Origin: Bacteroides sp. 519
GTDB lineage: Bacteria > Bacteroidota > Bacteroidia > Bacteroidales > Bacteroidaceae
Length of the DNA stretch: 64,000 nt
NCBI RefSeq assembly: GCF_010500955.1
Contig: NZ_QVMJ01000005.1
Coordinates: 11,800-75,799, forward strand
Direction: 5' to 3'
Under the pieces are notes generated by a model that searched no databases, was not told the DNA's origin, and was given only the letters and a program-made list of their open reading frames with translations. The position numbers and the translations under genes are program-made. Shown here in pieces: positions 1 through 8,924 of this stretch (position 1 is its first letter; every line of letters begins with the position of its first letter).

Positions 1-30
1 GGGTTCCCATGCGAGTGAGTGATTTATCTA

Positions 31-57
31 CCCCCAGTCGCTTCGCTTCACTGGGGG
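31..57. other. short perfect hairpin in the HTCS 3' flank
   Basis: An 8-bp stem (CCCCCAGT at 31-38, ACTGGGGG at 50-57) around an 11-nt loop. No T-run follows on either strand, so a terminator role is uncertain. The rest of 1-236 shows no convincing gene; the reading frame across 9-404 overlaps the end of the regulator gene on the other strand and looks non-coding. Confidence 0.35.
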
Positions 58-236
58 TTATTCAAATTGAATCCCAAAGGGATTCCCTGAGATGTATGCG
101 CTTTTATACAACACTATGTTTTATACTATTATTGCTTTATTATGTTTCAAGGATAAATATAGTGAAACTTTTGAGTATACAACGAAAGAAATTACCTAAA
201 TCAGTCATAACAACTGTGCCATGCTTGTGGCACAAC

Positions 237-3200
237 TTAATTATCACCAAACTTATCCTTACGCCATTGCATAGGCGTTACCCCATAGAAGGTTTTAAAG
301 CACCGGCTAAAGTATTTGGTCGAAAATCCCAGTTGTACAGCTATGTCGGCCACATTAAGGTGTTTATGGTGTTCGAGCAGATTAACAGACTCCTGCAATT
401 TTAAATTGAGCGTAAATTCATTAGGGGTAAGGTTGGTTATGTCTTTAATTTTTGTGTATAACTTGTTTCTACCCAAACCTAATTTTGTAGCCAACATGTC
501 CATATCGAATTCCGGATTCTCAAAATTTTCTTTAATAATTGCAGTGGCCCTATCAATTAATTCCTTGTCGACCCCTGTTTGAATATCAAAGCTAATAACA
601 GAATTATCCGGTTTTGCTATGTTTCTGTACAGCAGTTGCCTATTTTTTATAATACTGTTACAACGGGTAATCAGTATATCCATATTAAAGGGTTTGGTTA
701 CATAATCATCGGCCCCAAACATATAACCTTCGATTGTTTGGTCAACAGAGTTCTGGGCTGTAAGCAACACAACAGGGATATGTGCCAGATTAATGTTATT
801 CTTAATCTTATAACACATCTCTTTGCCCGACATTTCGGGCATCATTACATCACTCAACACAATGCTGGGTTGTAGGTCCAGTACTTTTTCCAATCCCTCT
901 TTTCCATTCAAAGCTGTATATACTTTGTATTTTTTCGAAAAAGCATCTTTCAACAACTCAAGCAATTCTTCATTGTCTTCAACAATAAGTATTGAAAACT
1001 CAAACAATTCGTTGTCCGAAACCTGCACACTATCAGCCGGATGTTCTGTTTCCTCTTCTTGTGTTTTTTTCTCGTATGTTTGCCACGACACCTGTGCATC
1101 ATTAACAAGTTCTTCTTCCAGGAAATGAGCACTTCCTAATGGCAGCTTAATTTCAAAAAGGCTCCCTTTGTTAACAGTACTATGCACTGTTATCTCACCA
1201 TGATGGCTTTCAACAATCTCTTTGGTTAACGCCAAACCTATCCCTGTACCTAAACTAAAGCCCGATGTTCGGTATTCTACCTGATAAAAACGTACAAATA
1301 TCTCGGCCAGTTTGTCGGATGGTATTCCAATACCGTTATCTTCTACCTGAATGAGTACACAATTGGTATCCTGTTGAATTCTTATTGTAATCTCTCCCCC
1401 GTTCGATGTATATTTAAAGGCATTCGATAACAGGTTATAGATGGCCTTACCAAATTGGGCGGGATCTATATACACATTGATTTCCTTGTTGGGATGCACA
1501 AAGTTGTACCGAATATTACGTTTGTAAGCATAATCCTGAAAAGACTCGTATAATTCTTTTGTATACAAAACAATGCCTGTTTGCCTAACTTTTAATTTAT
1601 AAAACCCTTGCTCTAGTTTACGGAAGTACAGCAACTCCGAAATCAGCTCGTACATATGTTCGGCATTTCTTAGTATCTTCCGGTTTCTTTGTTGTATGTT
1701 GGTATCGGTTTTTCCGTTTTGCAATATATATTCTGTTTGAGCTATAATAAGGGTTAATGGTGTGCGTAGTTCGTGCGATATGTTTGTGAAGAACCTCAGT
1801 TTCATTTGGTTCATTTTTTCGTTCTGCTCTTTTTCGCTACGTTCAAGTTCAACAGCTAGTTTTAATTTAGAACGCCACACAAAGAAACGGATGGTACCTG
1901 CTATTGCCGCAGCAACTAGCAACAGGTAAACCATGTAAGCAACAGTGCTTTTATAAAAAGGAGTGCTTATGGATATATAAAGCGAGTGCGACTTGGCCTT
2001 ATCGCTTTCGGGTTGTACCTCGCGAACAGTTAGTTTATAATCTCCCGGATTAAGGTTTGTATATACAATTGTATTGGTTGCCAGTAAATTCCAGTCTTTA
2101 TCGAATCCATCGAGTTTATACTCGTAATTATGCATGGCATTTTGCGAGTAATTGGAAGATGCAAACTGCACCGATATACTATTCTGGTTATGTTTGAGTT
2201 TTATTTTATCGCAAAAAGGAAGTGCTTTGGTTAAGATTTTTGTTTCATCGTTTGGCACCACCCGTTTGCCGTTAAGGTGCAGCTTATCGAAATAAAGAGA
2301 ATACACTAATGATTCAAGATTCATCAACTTTGATTCGGAAAAAGAAACCAATCCATTAGTTCCACCAACAAACAGTTCGTTCGAAGTGGTAATGTAAGAG
2401 GTATTTCCATCAAAAAAGCTAGTCACCGGAAAGTTATCGGGCGATTTATAGATACTGCTACCTTTAACCGGATCGAAAATAGCCATACCATTATTATGCA
2501 GCAATACTAAATTGTTTTCGTTTGTTTCGAATATATGATAACAGAAGTTGCTGATAACTTTCTTATTGTCTTCTGTATAGTTTTCAAAAGTACCGGCATC
2601 AGGGTTGTATTTAAACACACCCGATCCGGCTGTTCCAAAAAACAAATCACCGTTTTTGGTTTCGCAAATAGCAGTAATTTTAAATTTCCCTATGGTTCCC
2701 GGTTTATCCTTTTCGTATTGAAAAAATTCTCTTTTTCCGGTTTTAAGATCAATGCACTGCATTCCATAAGAAGCCAGCCACAATCTATCCCGGCTGTCGA
2801 TATAAAAATGATAGATAAAACTACTGTTTACCATTTGTGTAAGTGTATCGTTACCAATGGGATATATCTTTTCTGTTGCAAGATCAAGCTTGTGTAACCC
2901 CGAAGCATTCAAAAAAATAAGATCACCTTTATAGTACTGAAGCCCTCGTACCGAGTTGGCAGCTAATGCACTTTGGGTGGTTTCGTTTAGCAGCCTGAAC
3001 TTTTTAGTAGGTATATCAAATATTCCCAAGCCTCCATTGTGCACGCCTAGAAACAGCCTGTCTTTTTCTTTATGATACCATATACTTTTCAAATTGTAGT
3101 TCAATGCCAATTCGGGTTTGGGGCCTTCGTAAAGATAGTGTGAAAACTCTCGTGTAGATAAGTCCAAACAATTTAACCCTCCACCTTCGATACATATCCA

Positions 3201-4253
3201 TAGCTTTCCGTGGCGGTCTTCAACCATATTACCTACAAAAGGAAAACTCAAACTATTTGTTCCTTGCGAGGCAGCATTATAAAAATGAAAAATATCTGTT
3301 TGTGGATTAAAGTAATTAACACCCCCAAAATAAGTACCTACCCAAAGTGTTCCTTGTATATCTTTATACAAAGCAAATACCGACGAGTGGCTCAGGCTAT
3401 GCGGCCGGTTGGCGTCGTGCACATAATTACACCATATTTCTGTTTCCGGGTCGAAGTAGTTCAAACCAAAATAGGTACCTATCCACAACCGGCCAAAATC
3501 GTCTTCGAGAATGGTACGTACCTGATTGCTCGATAGAGAGTTCTTACCAGATTGGTGCACATAATGGGCAATAACATTTCCGGCCAGGTCGAGTTTGTAC
3601 AATCCATGATCGTTTGTGGTTACCCAAACATAGTTTTTACTGTCGACAAAAATAAACCGTACATGCACATTTTTGAGTACATTTTTGTGTTCCTGCGGAT
3701 TACTGGATGTTGCAATTGTAAGTCCGGACATCCGTCCTATCCATACATGGTTTTCGTTGGTAACAGTTAATGCAGTAATCGCCCCCAGGTTTCTTTCTAT
3801 TGTTGTGTACTGAAATATCTGCTCTTCTTCTTCACGGTATTGAAAAACATCATAATTGGTAGCAAACCACAAAACTCCTTCTCTATATGTTATTTCCTTG
3901 AGTCCCCCCCTTTTAATACATTCAAATTGCTCGTTAACAAGGTTGTATTTAACCAAATCACCTCCGGCATTCAGATACAAGCTTCCCTTCTTATTACCAT
4001 AAATAGTATGAATGGTGTTTTGTGTTAATCCTTCTTCTTCTTTTGCTGTAAATACTTGTGTTCCGGTTCCATTATATCGGCATAAACCCTCAACGGTTCC
4101 AAACCACATAGCTCCGGTTTCATCCTGATAAATGGAATAAATATTAAGTTGCGGCAAATTATCTTTATTACCCAAATGATGAAAGTACACATTATTGGCA
4201 TAAGACAATTGTGCAAATACAAATAGTAGTAGATGTAAAAAAATACGTTTCAT
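237..4253 (-). CDS. hybrid two-component system sensor/regulator (HTCS)
   Basis: This 1338-residue protein should sense a glycan fragment in the periplasm and activate the adjacent polysaccharide utilisation genes. In order it shows a signal peptide (residues 1-20), many beta-propeller repeats of the 'x-WxGT' kind, a Y_Y_Y domain before one transmembrane segment near 790-810, a histidine kinase dimerisation site (NISHELRTPL, His827), an ATPase domain (GTGIGLALTK), a receiver domain with phospho-acceptor Asp1135 (VLSDVMMPEM) and a C-terminal AraC-type helix-turn-helix. The ATG at 4253 is chosen because it opens a clean signal peptide and lies just downstream of a TAnnTTTG promoter; the longer reading frame to 4397 would begin upstream of that promoter. 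It is divergent from susC, the usual layout for PUL regulators. Family assignment is firm; the inducing sugar is not readable from sequence. Confidence 0.95.
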   Translation of the reverse strand: MKRIFLHLLLFVFAQLSYANNVYFHHLGNKDNLPQLNIYSIYQDETGAMWFGTVEGLCRYNGTGTQVFTAKEEEGLTQNTIHTIYGNKKGSLYLNAGGDLVKYNLVNEQFECIKRGGLKEITYREGVLWFATNYDVFQYREEEEQIFQYTTIERNLGAITALTVTNENHVWIGRMSGLTIATSSNPQEHKNVLKNVHVRFIFVDSKNYVWVTTNDHGLYKLDLAGNVIAHYVHQSGKNSLSSNQVRTILEDDFGRLWIGTYFGLNYFDPETEIWCNYVHDANRPHSLSHSSVFALYKDIQGTLWVGTYFGGVNYFNPQTDIFHFYNAASQGTNSLSFPFVGNMVEDRHGKLWICIEGGGLNCLDLSTREFSHYLYEGPKPELALNYNLKSIWYHKEKDRLFLGVHNGGLGIFDIPTKKFRLLNETTQSALAANSVRGLQYYKGDLIFLNASGLHKLDLATEKIYPIGNDTLTQMVNSSFIYHFYIDSRDRLWLASYGMQCIDLKTGKREFFQYEKDKPGTIGKFKITAICETKNGDLFFGTAGSGVFKYNPDAGTFENYTEDNKKVISNFCYHIFETNENNLVLLHNNGMAIFDPVKGSSIYKSPDNFPVTSFFDGNTSYITTSNELFVGGTNGLVSFSESKLMNLESLVYSLYFDKLHLNGKRVVPNDETKILTKALPFCDKIKLKHNQNSISVQFASSNYSQNAMHNYEYKLDGFDKDWNLLATNTIVYTNLNPGDYKLTVREVQPESDKAKSHSLYISISTPFYKSTVAYMVYLLLVAAAIAGTIRFFVWRSKLKLAVELERSEKEQNEKMNQMKLRFFTNISHELRTPLTLIIAQTEYILQNGKTDTNIQQRNRKILRNAEHMYELISELLYFRKLEQGFYKLKVRQTGIVLYTKELYESFQDYAYKRNIRYNFVHPNKEINVYIDPAQFGKAIYNLLSNAFKYTSNGGEITIRIQQDTNCVLIQVEDNGIGIPSDKLAEIFVRFYQVEYRTSGFSLGTGIGLALTKEIVESHHGEITVHSTVNKGSLFEIKLPLGSAHFLEEELVNDAQVSWQTYEKKTQEEETEHPADSVQVSDNELFEFSILIVEDNEELLELLKDAFSKKYKVYTALNGKEGLEKVLDLQPSIVLSDVMMPEMSGKEMCYKIKNNINLAHIPVVLLTAQNSVDQTIEGYMFGADDYVTKPFNMDILITRCNSIIKNRQLLYRNIAKPDNSVISFDIQTGVDKELIDRATAIIKENFENPEFDMDMLATKLGLGRNKLYTKIKDITNLTPNEFTLNLKLQESVNLLEHHKHLNVADIAVQLGFSTKYFSRCFKTFYGVTPMQWRKDKFGDN

Positions 4254-4281
4254 GAGATTTAAAGTGGTGTAATTGTGTGGG

Positions 4282-4314
4282 CAAATATAATATTTAATAT
4301 ATTGTTTTGTGCAA
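4282..4314 (-). promoter_or_regulatory. Bacteroidetes promoter for the HTCS gene
   Basis: Read on the minus strand, TATATTTG (4289-4282) matches the -7 box TAnnTTTG and a TTG lies 22 bp upstream (4314-4312). Transcription would begin near 4276, about 23 nt before the ATG at 4253, which supports that start. Confidence 0.55.
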
Positions 4315-4488
4315 GTAGGTACAATTTTCACCCTAAATCGGTACAAAAAGGACCCGTTATATGGAATCTGCCCATTACTTTTGCAACATCGATACAATAA
4401 TTACCTTAATGTTTAACTCTCTATAATAAATAAAACAATGGCAGAATAGAAAAGCACCTTAAATGAAGAAATCTTCAATTTTCTTGCT

Positions 4489-4693
4489 AAGTTCTAAGTG
4501 AACTAAGTATCCAAACGACGAAAAAGAAATTATAATAGAAAGAAAGGGTAATAAAACCTGATTGTTTTTTGATTGTTTTATGATTTGTAGATGTATTTCG
4601 AAGAATTTCGATGGAAAAAGTTACAAATTATAATTAACAAAAAACCTATTATTGATGTACTAAATGTAATAATACTTAGTTCACTTAGAACTT
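4489..4693. repeat. 22-bp perfect inverted repeat flanking a 161-bp segment (possible inverton)
   Basis: A 22-bp sequence starting AAGTTCTAAG and ending CTAAGTAT lies at 4489-4510 and recurs as its exact reverse complement at 4672-4693; identity extends to 26 bp with one mismatch. Each arm contains the small palindrome AGTTC-N5-GAACT. The enclosed AT-rich segment is where the susC promoter should be. This resembles the invertible promoters of Bacteroides. I found no perfect TAnnTTTG box in either orientation inside it and no invertase gene in the window. An operator read by the HTCS is the alternative. Confidence 0.6.
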
Positions 4694-4757
4694 GGCATCC
4701 AAGGGGAAAAGTCCCCATGAATTCAATTATATTTTTTTGTTAACTAAAAGAATAATT

Positions 4758-6575
4758 ATGAAATTTACGCGAAAAAGAAATCTAAATCTATTGAAACACC
4801 TTTTTGTGTTGATGGCTCTGTTATCATCGACATTGGTGATGGCACAAAACCAATCAATTACCATTAAAGGTATTGTTTCTGAATCTACAGGACCACTAGT
4901 AGGAGTAAATGTTATAGTAAAAGGAACCAGCAATGGAACTATAACCAATCTTGATGGAGAATACACACTCACAGTTCCCAATCAAAATGCCATTCTGGAA
5001 GTATCTTATATTGGATACGTTACCCAGGAGGTACAGGTAGGCAACCGTACCACTATTAATGTTGTTCTGAAAGAAGACAGTGAAATGCTCGACGAAGTTG
5101 TAGTAGTAGGTTATGGTATACAGAAAAAAGTGAATGTTACAGGTGCCGTTTCTACTGTTCAATCGGGCAAACTGGAAAGCCGTGCAACAACTAACCTTTC
5201 TTCATCGCTTGCTGGGCTAGCCTCGGGGGTAACCGTTAGACAAGGTTCGGGAAAACCGGGAGATGACGAAGCTAACATCCGTATCCGTGGTATTGGTACA
5301 TTTAGCAGTAGTTATCTTTCACCATTGATTATTGTAGACGGATCGGAAGCAACCATGAGTTCGGTTAACAGTGAAGATGTAGAGTCTATTTCGTTTTTGA
5401 AAGATGCTGCCAGTGCTGCTATTTACGGATCGAGAGGAGCCAATGGTGTGGTATTAATTACAACCAAAAAAGGAAAGAAAGACGAAGCACCTAAAATTAC
5501 CTATACTGGTTTGGTGTCGAACATGCGAATGAGTGGTAAGGCTTTCCGTTTTGAAGATAGCTATGCCGAGTACATGGAAATGGCTAACCGCTGGAGTACA
5601 AACCTAAAGTGGGATGCAGCAACCAAATATACTTCAGATGATATTGATGAATGGCGCGCCGCTGAAAAGAAAGATCCTAATAGCACTGATAACCCTTACG
5701 GAGTGCCTAATTATCTGGCTTATCCAAACACACAGTGGGTAGATCATCTCTTTTTGCCAAGCACATCGCAAAAACACAATCTATCGATTGTAGGTGGTAG
5801 CGAAAATACAAACTACCTTTTATCGTTAGGCTATCAGGATAATCCAGGAACACTGGAAAACACAGGAAACGAAAGCTATTCGGGCCGTGTAAACCTAGAA
5901 ACCAGAATTAGCAAGTATTTAAAAGTTGGTACACAAACATACGCACAGTTCCAAAAAAGAGAACCAGGTAATACCAGCTTTACATACATGTTCCAGAACA
6001 CACCAGCTATGACTCCTAAACACAATGGTATGTATGGAGTAGCTGTTGATAACTCGTCGCCAAACAACTTGTTGGCTACAGTAGTAAGTACAGGAGGTCA
6101 TTACGATCAACTACGCTTGAATACTACATGGTATGCAGGTATTAAGGTTATCGAAGGCCTTACTGCCGATTTGCGATATAACTATCAAACAACAATCAAT
6201 GAAACTGCTATTTACGATAAGAAAGTTGATAAGCAGAACTTCCGTACAGGCGAAATAACATTAGGTAAAAACAGCGAAACTGCTACAACCACACGCTCAA
6301 CCACACGTTACTGGAATAACACAGCAACCGCAACACTTAATTACATGAAAACATTCGGTGATCATGATTTTACAGTGTTACTTGGTGCCGAAAGATATTA
6401 CTGGAATGTAAAAGGATTCAGTGCTAAACGTACAGGAATACTCGACCTTAGTTTGCCCGATTTCACTTCGGCTCTCGACTTATTGGATCCGGTACTGGGT
6501 GGAACTGCCGAACAGGATTATGCTGTTGTTTCTTACTTTGGACAAAACCTTATGAAATTTCTCGTCATTTACTGA
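4758..6575 (+). pseudogene. SusC-family TonB-dependent receptor, 5' portion (broken by inversion)
   Basis: This is the N-terminal half of an outer-membrane glycan importer. It has a signal peptide ending at MAQ, a CarboxypepD_reg-like domain (roughly residues 30-110), a TonB box region and a plug domain with the SusC-typical LKDAASAAIYGSRGANGVV, then the first barrel strands. Genuine susC sequence ends at 6543 after YFG; the frame then reads ten foreign codons from a group II intron and stops at 6573-6575, giving 605 residues instead of about 1100. The missing part, beginning RLNYAYKQRYLFEANF, is on the minus strand at 14634-13069; joining the two gives 1115 residues in frame. The stop overlaps the first in-frame ATG of the RT by one base (TGATG), so the truncated messages may be translationally coupled. 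The ATG at 4758 is chosen for the signal peptide. Confidence 0.93.
6540..6543. other. left breakpoint of an 8.1-kb inversion (GGAC microhomology)
   Basis: The sequence reads TACTTT-GGAC-AAAACC: susC to the left, intron RT to the right. The reciprocal junction at 14631-14634 reads, on the minus strand, ATGAAAG-GGAC-GTTTAAAC. Swapping the right halves restores both genes in frame, so GGAC is the shared crossover point. Confidence 0.88.
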
Positions 6576-7750
6576 TGAGTGCTTATGAACATGTTAAGGC
6601 CAATGGTGGTAACAGCGGCATCGACAATGTTACTTTGGAGGATTTTAAGAAAGACTACCAAAACAGTCTCTATAAGATTTGGAATCGTATGAGTTCCGGT
6701 AGTTACTTTCCTCCTGCCGTTAAACTGGTTGATATTCCTAAGAAAGGTGGCGGTGTTCGCTCCTTAGGTATACCTACTGTTGGCGATCGTATTGCTCAAA
6801 TGGCCGTTGTGTTGGTTCTCAATCCTGAACTGGAACGTTACCGTCCGGGTAGAAGTGCTCACGATGCCATCAGCAAAACGCGTGAGCGTTGCTTTCGCTA
6901 CGATTGGGTACTGGACATGGACATCAGCAAATTCTTTGACACGATAGACCATGACCTTTTAATGAAAGCTTTGGAACGTCATGTTAAAGATAGTTGGTGC
7001 TTGTTATATATCCGTCGTTGGTTAAAAGTACCTTACATGCGTGCGGATGGCAGCTTGATAGAGCGCAGCCGAGGAGTACCACAGGGTAGTGTGATCGGCC
7101 CCATTTTATCAAATTTGTTTCTGCACTATGTTTTTGATAAGTGGATGGAACTTAATCAAAGCAAAATTCCTTTCGAAAGGTACGCTGATGATATAGTCTG
7201 CCATTGTCGAAGCAAAGCAGAAGCAGAATGGTTGCTTGATGGTGTCAGTGCGCGTTTAAGTAAGTGTAACTTATCCTTAAATCTTGATAAGACTCAGATT
7301 GTTTATTGTAAGGATAATCGTCGCAGAAATAACCATGAACACATTAGTTTTACGTTTCTTGGTTATGAGTTCAAGCCTCGTCGTGCAGTAGACAAACATG
7401 GGAAAGTCTTCACTGGCTATCTTCCTGCTGTGGGAAAGACAAGTAAGAAGCATATGTCTGATGTTATCCGTAGCTGGAAACTTCATAGGTATACCCACTG
7501 CAATATTGAAGTCATAGCTGATTTTATCAACCCTGTAGTTAAAGGTTGGATAAATTATTATGGTAAATTCTATCCCACTGAGTTGAAAACGTATCTAGGT
7601 CATCTGAACATAAGATTGGCCGTTTGGGTAAGTAGAAAGTTCAAACGTTTCAAAGGTAGGAAGGTAGCTGCAATCAAATGGCTGGAGGGTGTAAGTAAGC
7701 GGGATAAGCACCTGTTTTATCATTGGAAATGGGGTGCTGTTCCCAGTTAG
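6575..7750 (+). CDS. ltrA: group II intron reverse transcriptase/maturase, N-terminally truncated
   Basis: This protein assists intron splicing and retrohoming. From ATG 6575 it has 391 residues; the frame continues upstream to 6544 and, with seven bases on the far side of the inversion (14641-14635) plus GGAC, gives a 405-residue protein starting MKGTKPYEISRHLL, typical of the family N-terminus. Visible motifs: LEDF, GVRSLGIPTVGDRI, DMDISKFFDTIDH, RGVPQGSVIGPILSN and the catalytic YADD at 203-206, then a maturase-specific region (FINPVVKGWINYYGKF). There is no HNH endonuclease domain. The strong ribosome-binding sequence AAGGAGGA belonging to the true start is stranded at 14653-14646 on the minus strand. 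The protein now lacks only about 14 N-terminal residues, so partial activity is possible if the overlapping susC stop re-initiates at this ATG. Confidence 0.9.
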   Translation: MSAYEHVKANGGNSGIDNVTLEDFKKDYQNSLYKIWNRMSSGSYFPPAVKLVDIPKKGGGVRSLGIPTVGDRIAQMAVVLVLNPELERYRPGRSAHDAISKTRERCFRYDWVLDMDISKFFDTIDHDLLMKALERHVKDSWCLLYIRRWLKVPYMRADGSLIERSRGVPQGSVIGPILSNLFLHYVFDKWMELNQSKIPFERYADDIVCHCRSKAEAEWLLDGVSARLSKCNLSLNLDKTQIVYCKDNRRRNNHEHISFTFLGYEFKPRRAVDKHGKVFTGYLPAVGKTSKKHMSDVIRSWKLHRYTHCNIEVIADFINPVVKGWINYYGKFYPTELKTYLGHLNIRLAVWVSRKFKRFKGRKVAAIKWLEGVSKRDKHLFYHWKWGAVPS

Positions 7751-7771
7751 CAACATAAGGTTGGATAAGAA

Positions 7772-7844
7772 GAGCCGTATGAGGGGAGACTTTCAAGTAC
7801 GGTTCTGGGAGAGACGTAGGCTGAGATGCCTACGTCTACTCGAC
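7772..7844 (+). ncRNA. group II intron domains V and VI
   Basis: Domain V is the 35-nt hairpin GAGCCGTAT...GTACGGTTCT (7772-7806), the catalytic core signature. Domain VI follows as a stem of ACGTAGGC pairing with GCCTACGT, with an unpaired A seven bases before the 3' end (7838) in the branch-point position. The intron ends at C7844. Confidence 0.85.
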
Positions 7845-7958
7845 TATATTTTACTATCACTGCATCTATCACTAGTATAATCAATTGATTTTCACTTTAT
7901 TAAAAGGGTTAGTGATAGCAGTGATAGCAAAATCGCGAAAAAACATTTTCTGAGGAGA
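7845..7958 (+). repeat. terminal repeat of the VirE element, left copy, intron-distal part
   Basis: TATATTTTACTATCACTGC, an AT-rich spacer, GTTAGTGATAGCAGTGATAGC, then AAAACATTTTCTGAGG. It matches the right copy at 17637-17771 and the copy at 46310-46173. Its other end (15188-15213) is on the far side of the intron and of the inversion. Confidence 0.8.
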
Positions 7959-7998
7959 TGCTGAATTAATGGTAAGGGTATCCTCATTGACTCTGATT

Positions 7999-8322
7999 TC
8001 ATTCAATCCTCGCTGGATGCGAGGGGGATAATATAGTAATATGCAGAATTTCTTCAATTTTAATGATGGTATTCAATGTTAGATTTTCTTTTCCTTTCAA
8101 TATACGACTTATATATTGCTGTGATACACCCATCATTTGGGCTAAGTCAGTTTGCCTTAATCCCATTGCATCCATTTTAGTGAGCATCATAGTTGCTATC
8201 TTTTGAGACTCACGTATCCATTCGCGATTAGCTGCCCTGAACTCGGCTTCTTCCCTCCATTTTGATGGAGTATCTGATTGAAACCGTTCTAATCTTGCTA
8301 TTTGTTCATCTCTTTCTTTCAT
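7999..8322 (-). CDS. XRE-family antitoxin/repressor
   Basis: A 107-residue protein with a charged N-terminal half (residues 1-40, long helices) and a helix-turn-helix of the Cro/CI type at about 53-90 (GLRQTDLAQMMGVSQQYISR). It would bind DNA at the operon promoter and neutralise the product of the gene just upstream, from whose stop it is separated by 3 bp. Gene order toxin-then-antitoxin is that of HigBA-like modules. The pair lies immediately outside the conserved end of the VirE-element repeat (gap about 40 bp). Confidence 0.8.
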   Translation of the reverse strand: MKERDEQIARLERFQSDTPSKWREEAEFRAANREWIRESQKIATMMLTKMDAMGLRQTDLAQMMGVSQQYISRILKGKENLTLNTIIKIEEILHITILSPSHPARIE

Positions 8323-8325
8323 AAT

Positions 8326-8850
8326 CTATTCATTTATATAATCGAAAAATCCATCTTCATCGACAATTCCATTATCTTTAAGGAAATTGCGAACTTTTTC
8401 TAATTTAACAAGTTCCTGGCGTGTATGTTCCCGTTCTTCCATAGTAGCGGTTAATTTTATTGCACCGCCAGTGATAATGTATATTCCTGTTGTTAATTTT
8501 ATCGCATATAATCTTAACCAGGATTTATTCATTTTGCCTTTAGACTTCTCTAAAAATAATTCGTGTTGATAATGGCTTAAACGTTGAAAAATAGAGTCCA
8601 AGTCGGCATCTGGCTCGATGTCCAATACTATTTTTTCCAGTATTTCACTTTCATCTATTGTTATATCAATTGCTTCTTGAATAGAAGATATTTTAAAATA
8701 AGCTGCATCATCCCAATTCTCTTTAAAGAATTCATATAGCACTAAAGGATTATTCCAATCATTAAATAGTCTTGTTAATTCATCTGAATCTTGTTCTGGA
8801 TATTGTATGGCCCATAAACGGCCATCCTCTGTTATTCTATTTATATTCAT
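8326..8850 (-). CDS. HigB/RelE-like toxin of a type II toxin-antitoxin pair
   Basis: A 174-residue protein whose C-terminal half (LRLYAIKLTTGIYIITGGAIKLT, then HTRQELVKLEKVRNFLKDNGI) resembles Gp49/HigB-type toxins of Bacteroidetes, which usually cleave translated mRNA. The N-terminal 90 residues are acidic and of unknown fold, so it is longer than a minimal RelE. I choose the ATG at 8850 (MNINRIT); the alternative at 8871 lies inside the promoter's -7 box. Toxin function is inferred from the pairing with the XRE gene and from the C-terminal pattern, not from visible catalytic residues. Confidence 0.65.
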   Translation of the reverse strand: MNINRITEDGRLWAIQYPEQDSDELTRLFNDWNNPLVLYEFFKENWDDAAYFKISSIQEAIDITIDESEILEKIVLDIEPDADLDSIFQRLSHYQHELFLEKSKGKMNKSWLRLYAIKLTTGIYIITGGAIKLTATMEEREHTRQELVKLEKVRNFLKDNGIVDEDGFFDYINE

Positions 8851-8868
8851 GATTGATGCTTTGTGATA

Positions 8869-8899
8869 CAAATATAAGGAATAGATTTTAAAAACACAA
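8869..8899 (-). promoter_or_regulatory. promoter of the toxin-antitoxin operon
   Basis: On the minus strand TATATTTG (8876-8869) is a perfect -7 box, with TTG 20 bp upstream (8899-8897). Transcription would start about 12 nt before the ATG at 8850. Confidence 0.6.
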
Positions 8900-8924
8900 C
8901 TTATAAGTTGTATTTCACTGTGGT

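Larger units (their letters stand above)
6544..7844 (+). mobile_element. group II intron, 3' portion (RT, domains V and VI)
   Basis: This segment contains nearly all of the intron-encoded reverse transcriptase/maturase followed by domain V and domain VI, ending CTACTCGAC, which satisfies the 3'-AY rule. The 3' exon begins TATATTTTACTATCAC, identical to the uninterrupted repeat copy at 46.28 kb. The matching 5' portion is at 15187-14635 on the minus strand. The cut lies at the fifth nucleotide after the RT's ATGAAAGG start region, that is inside domain IV. Restored length is about 1858 nt (553 + 4 + 1301). Confidence 0.9.

Noticed and set aside
9..404. Plus-strand reading frame at the left edge
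   Set aside because: Its second half is antisense to the HTCS gene and the protein has no recognisable character.
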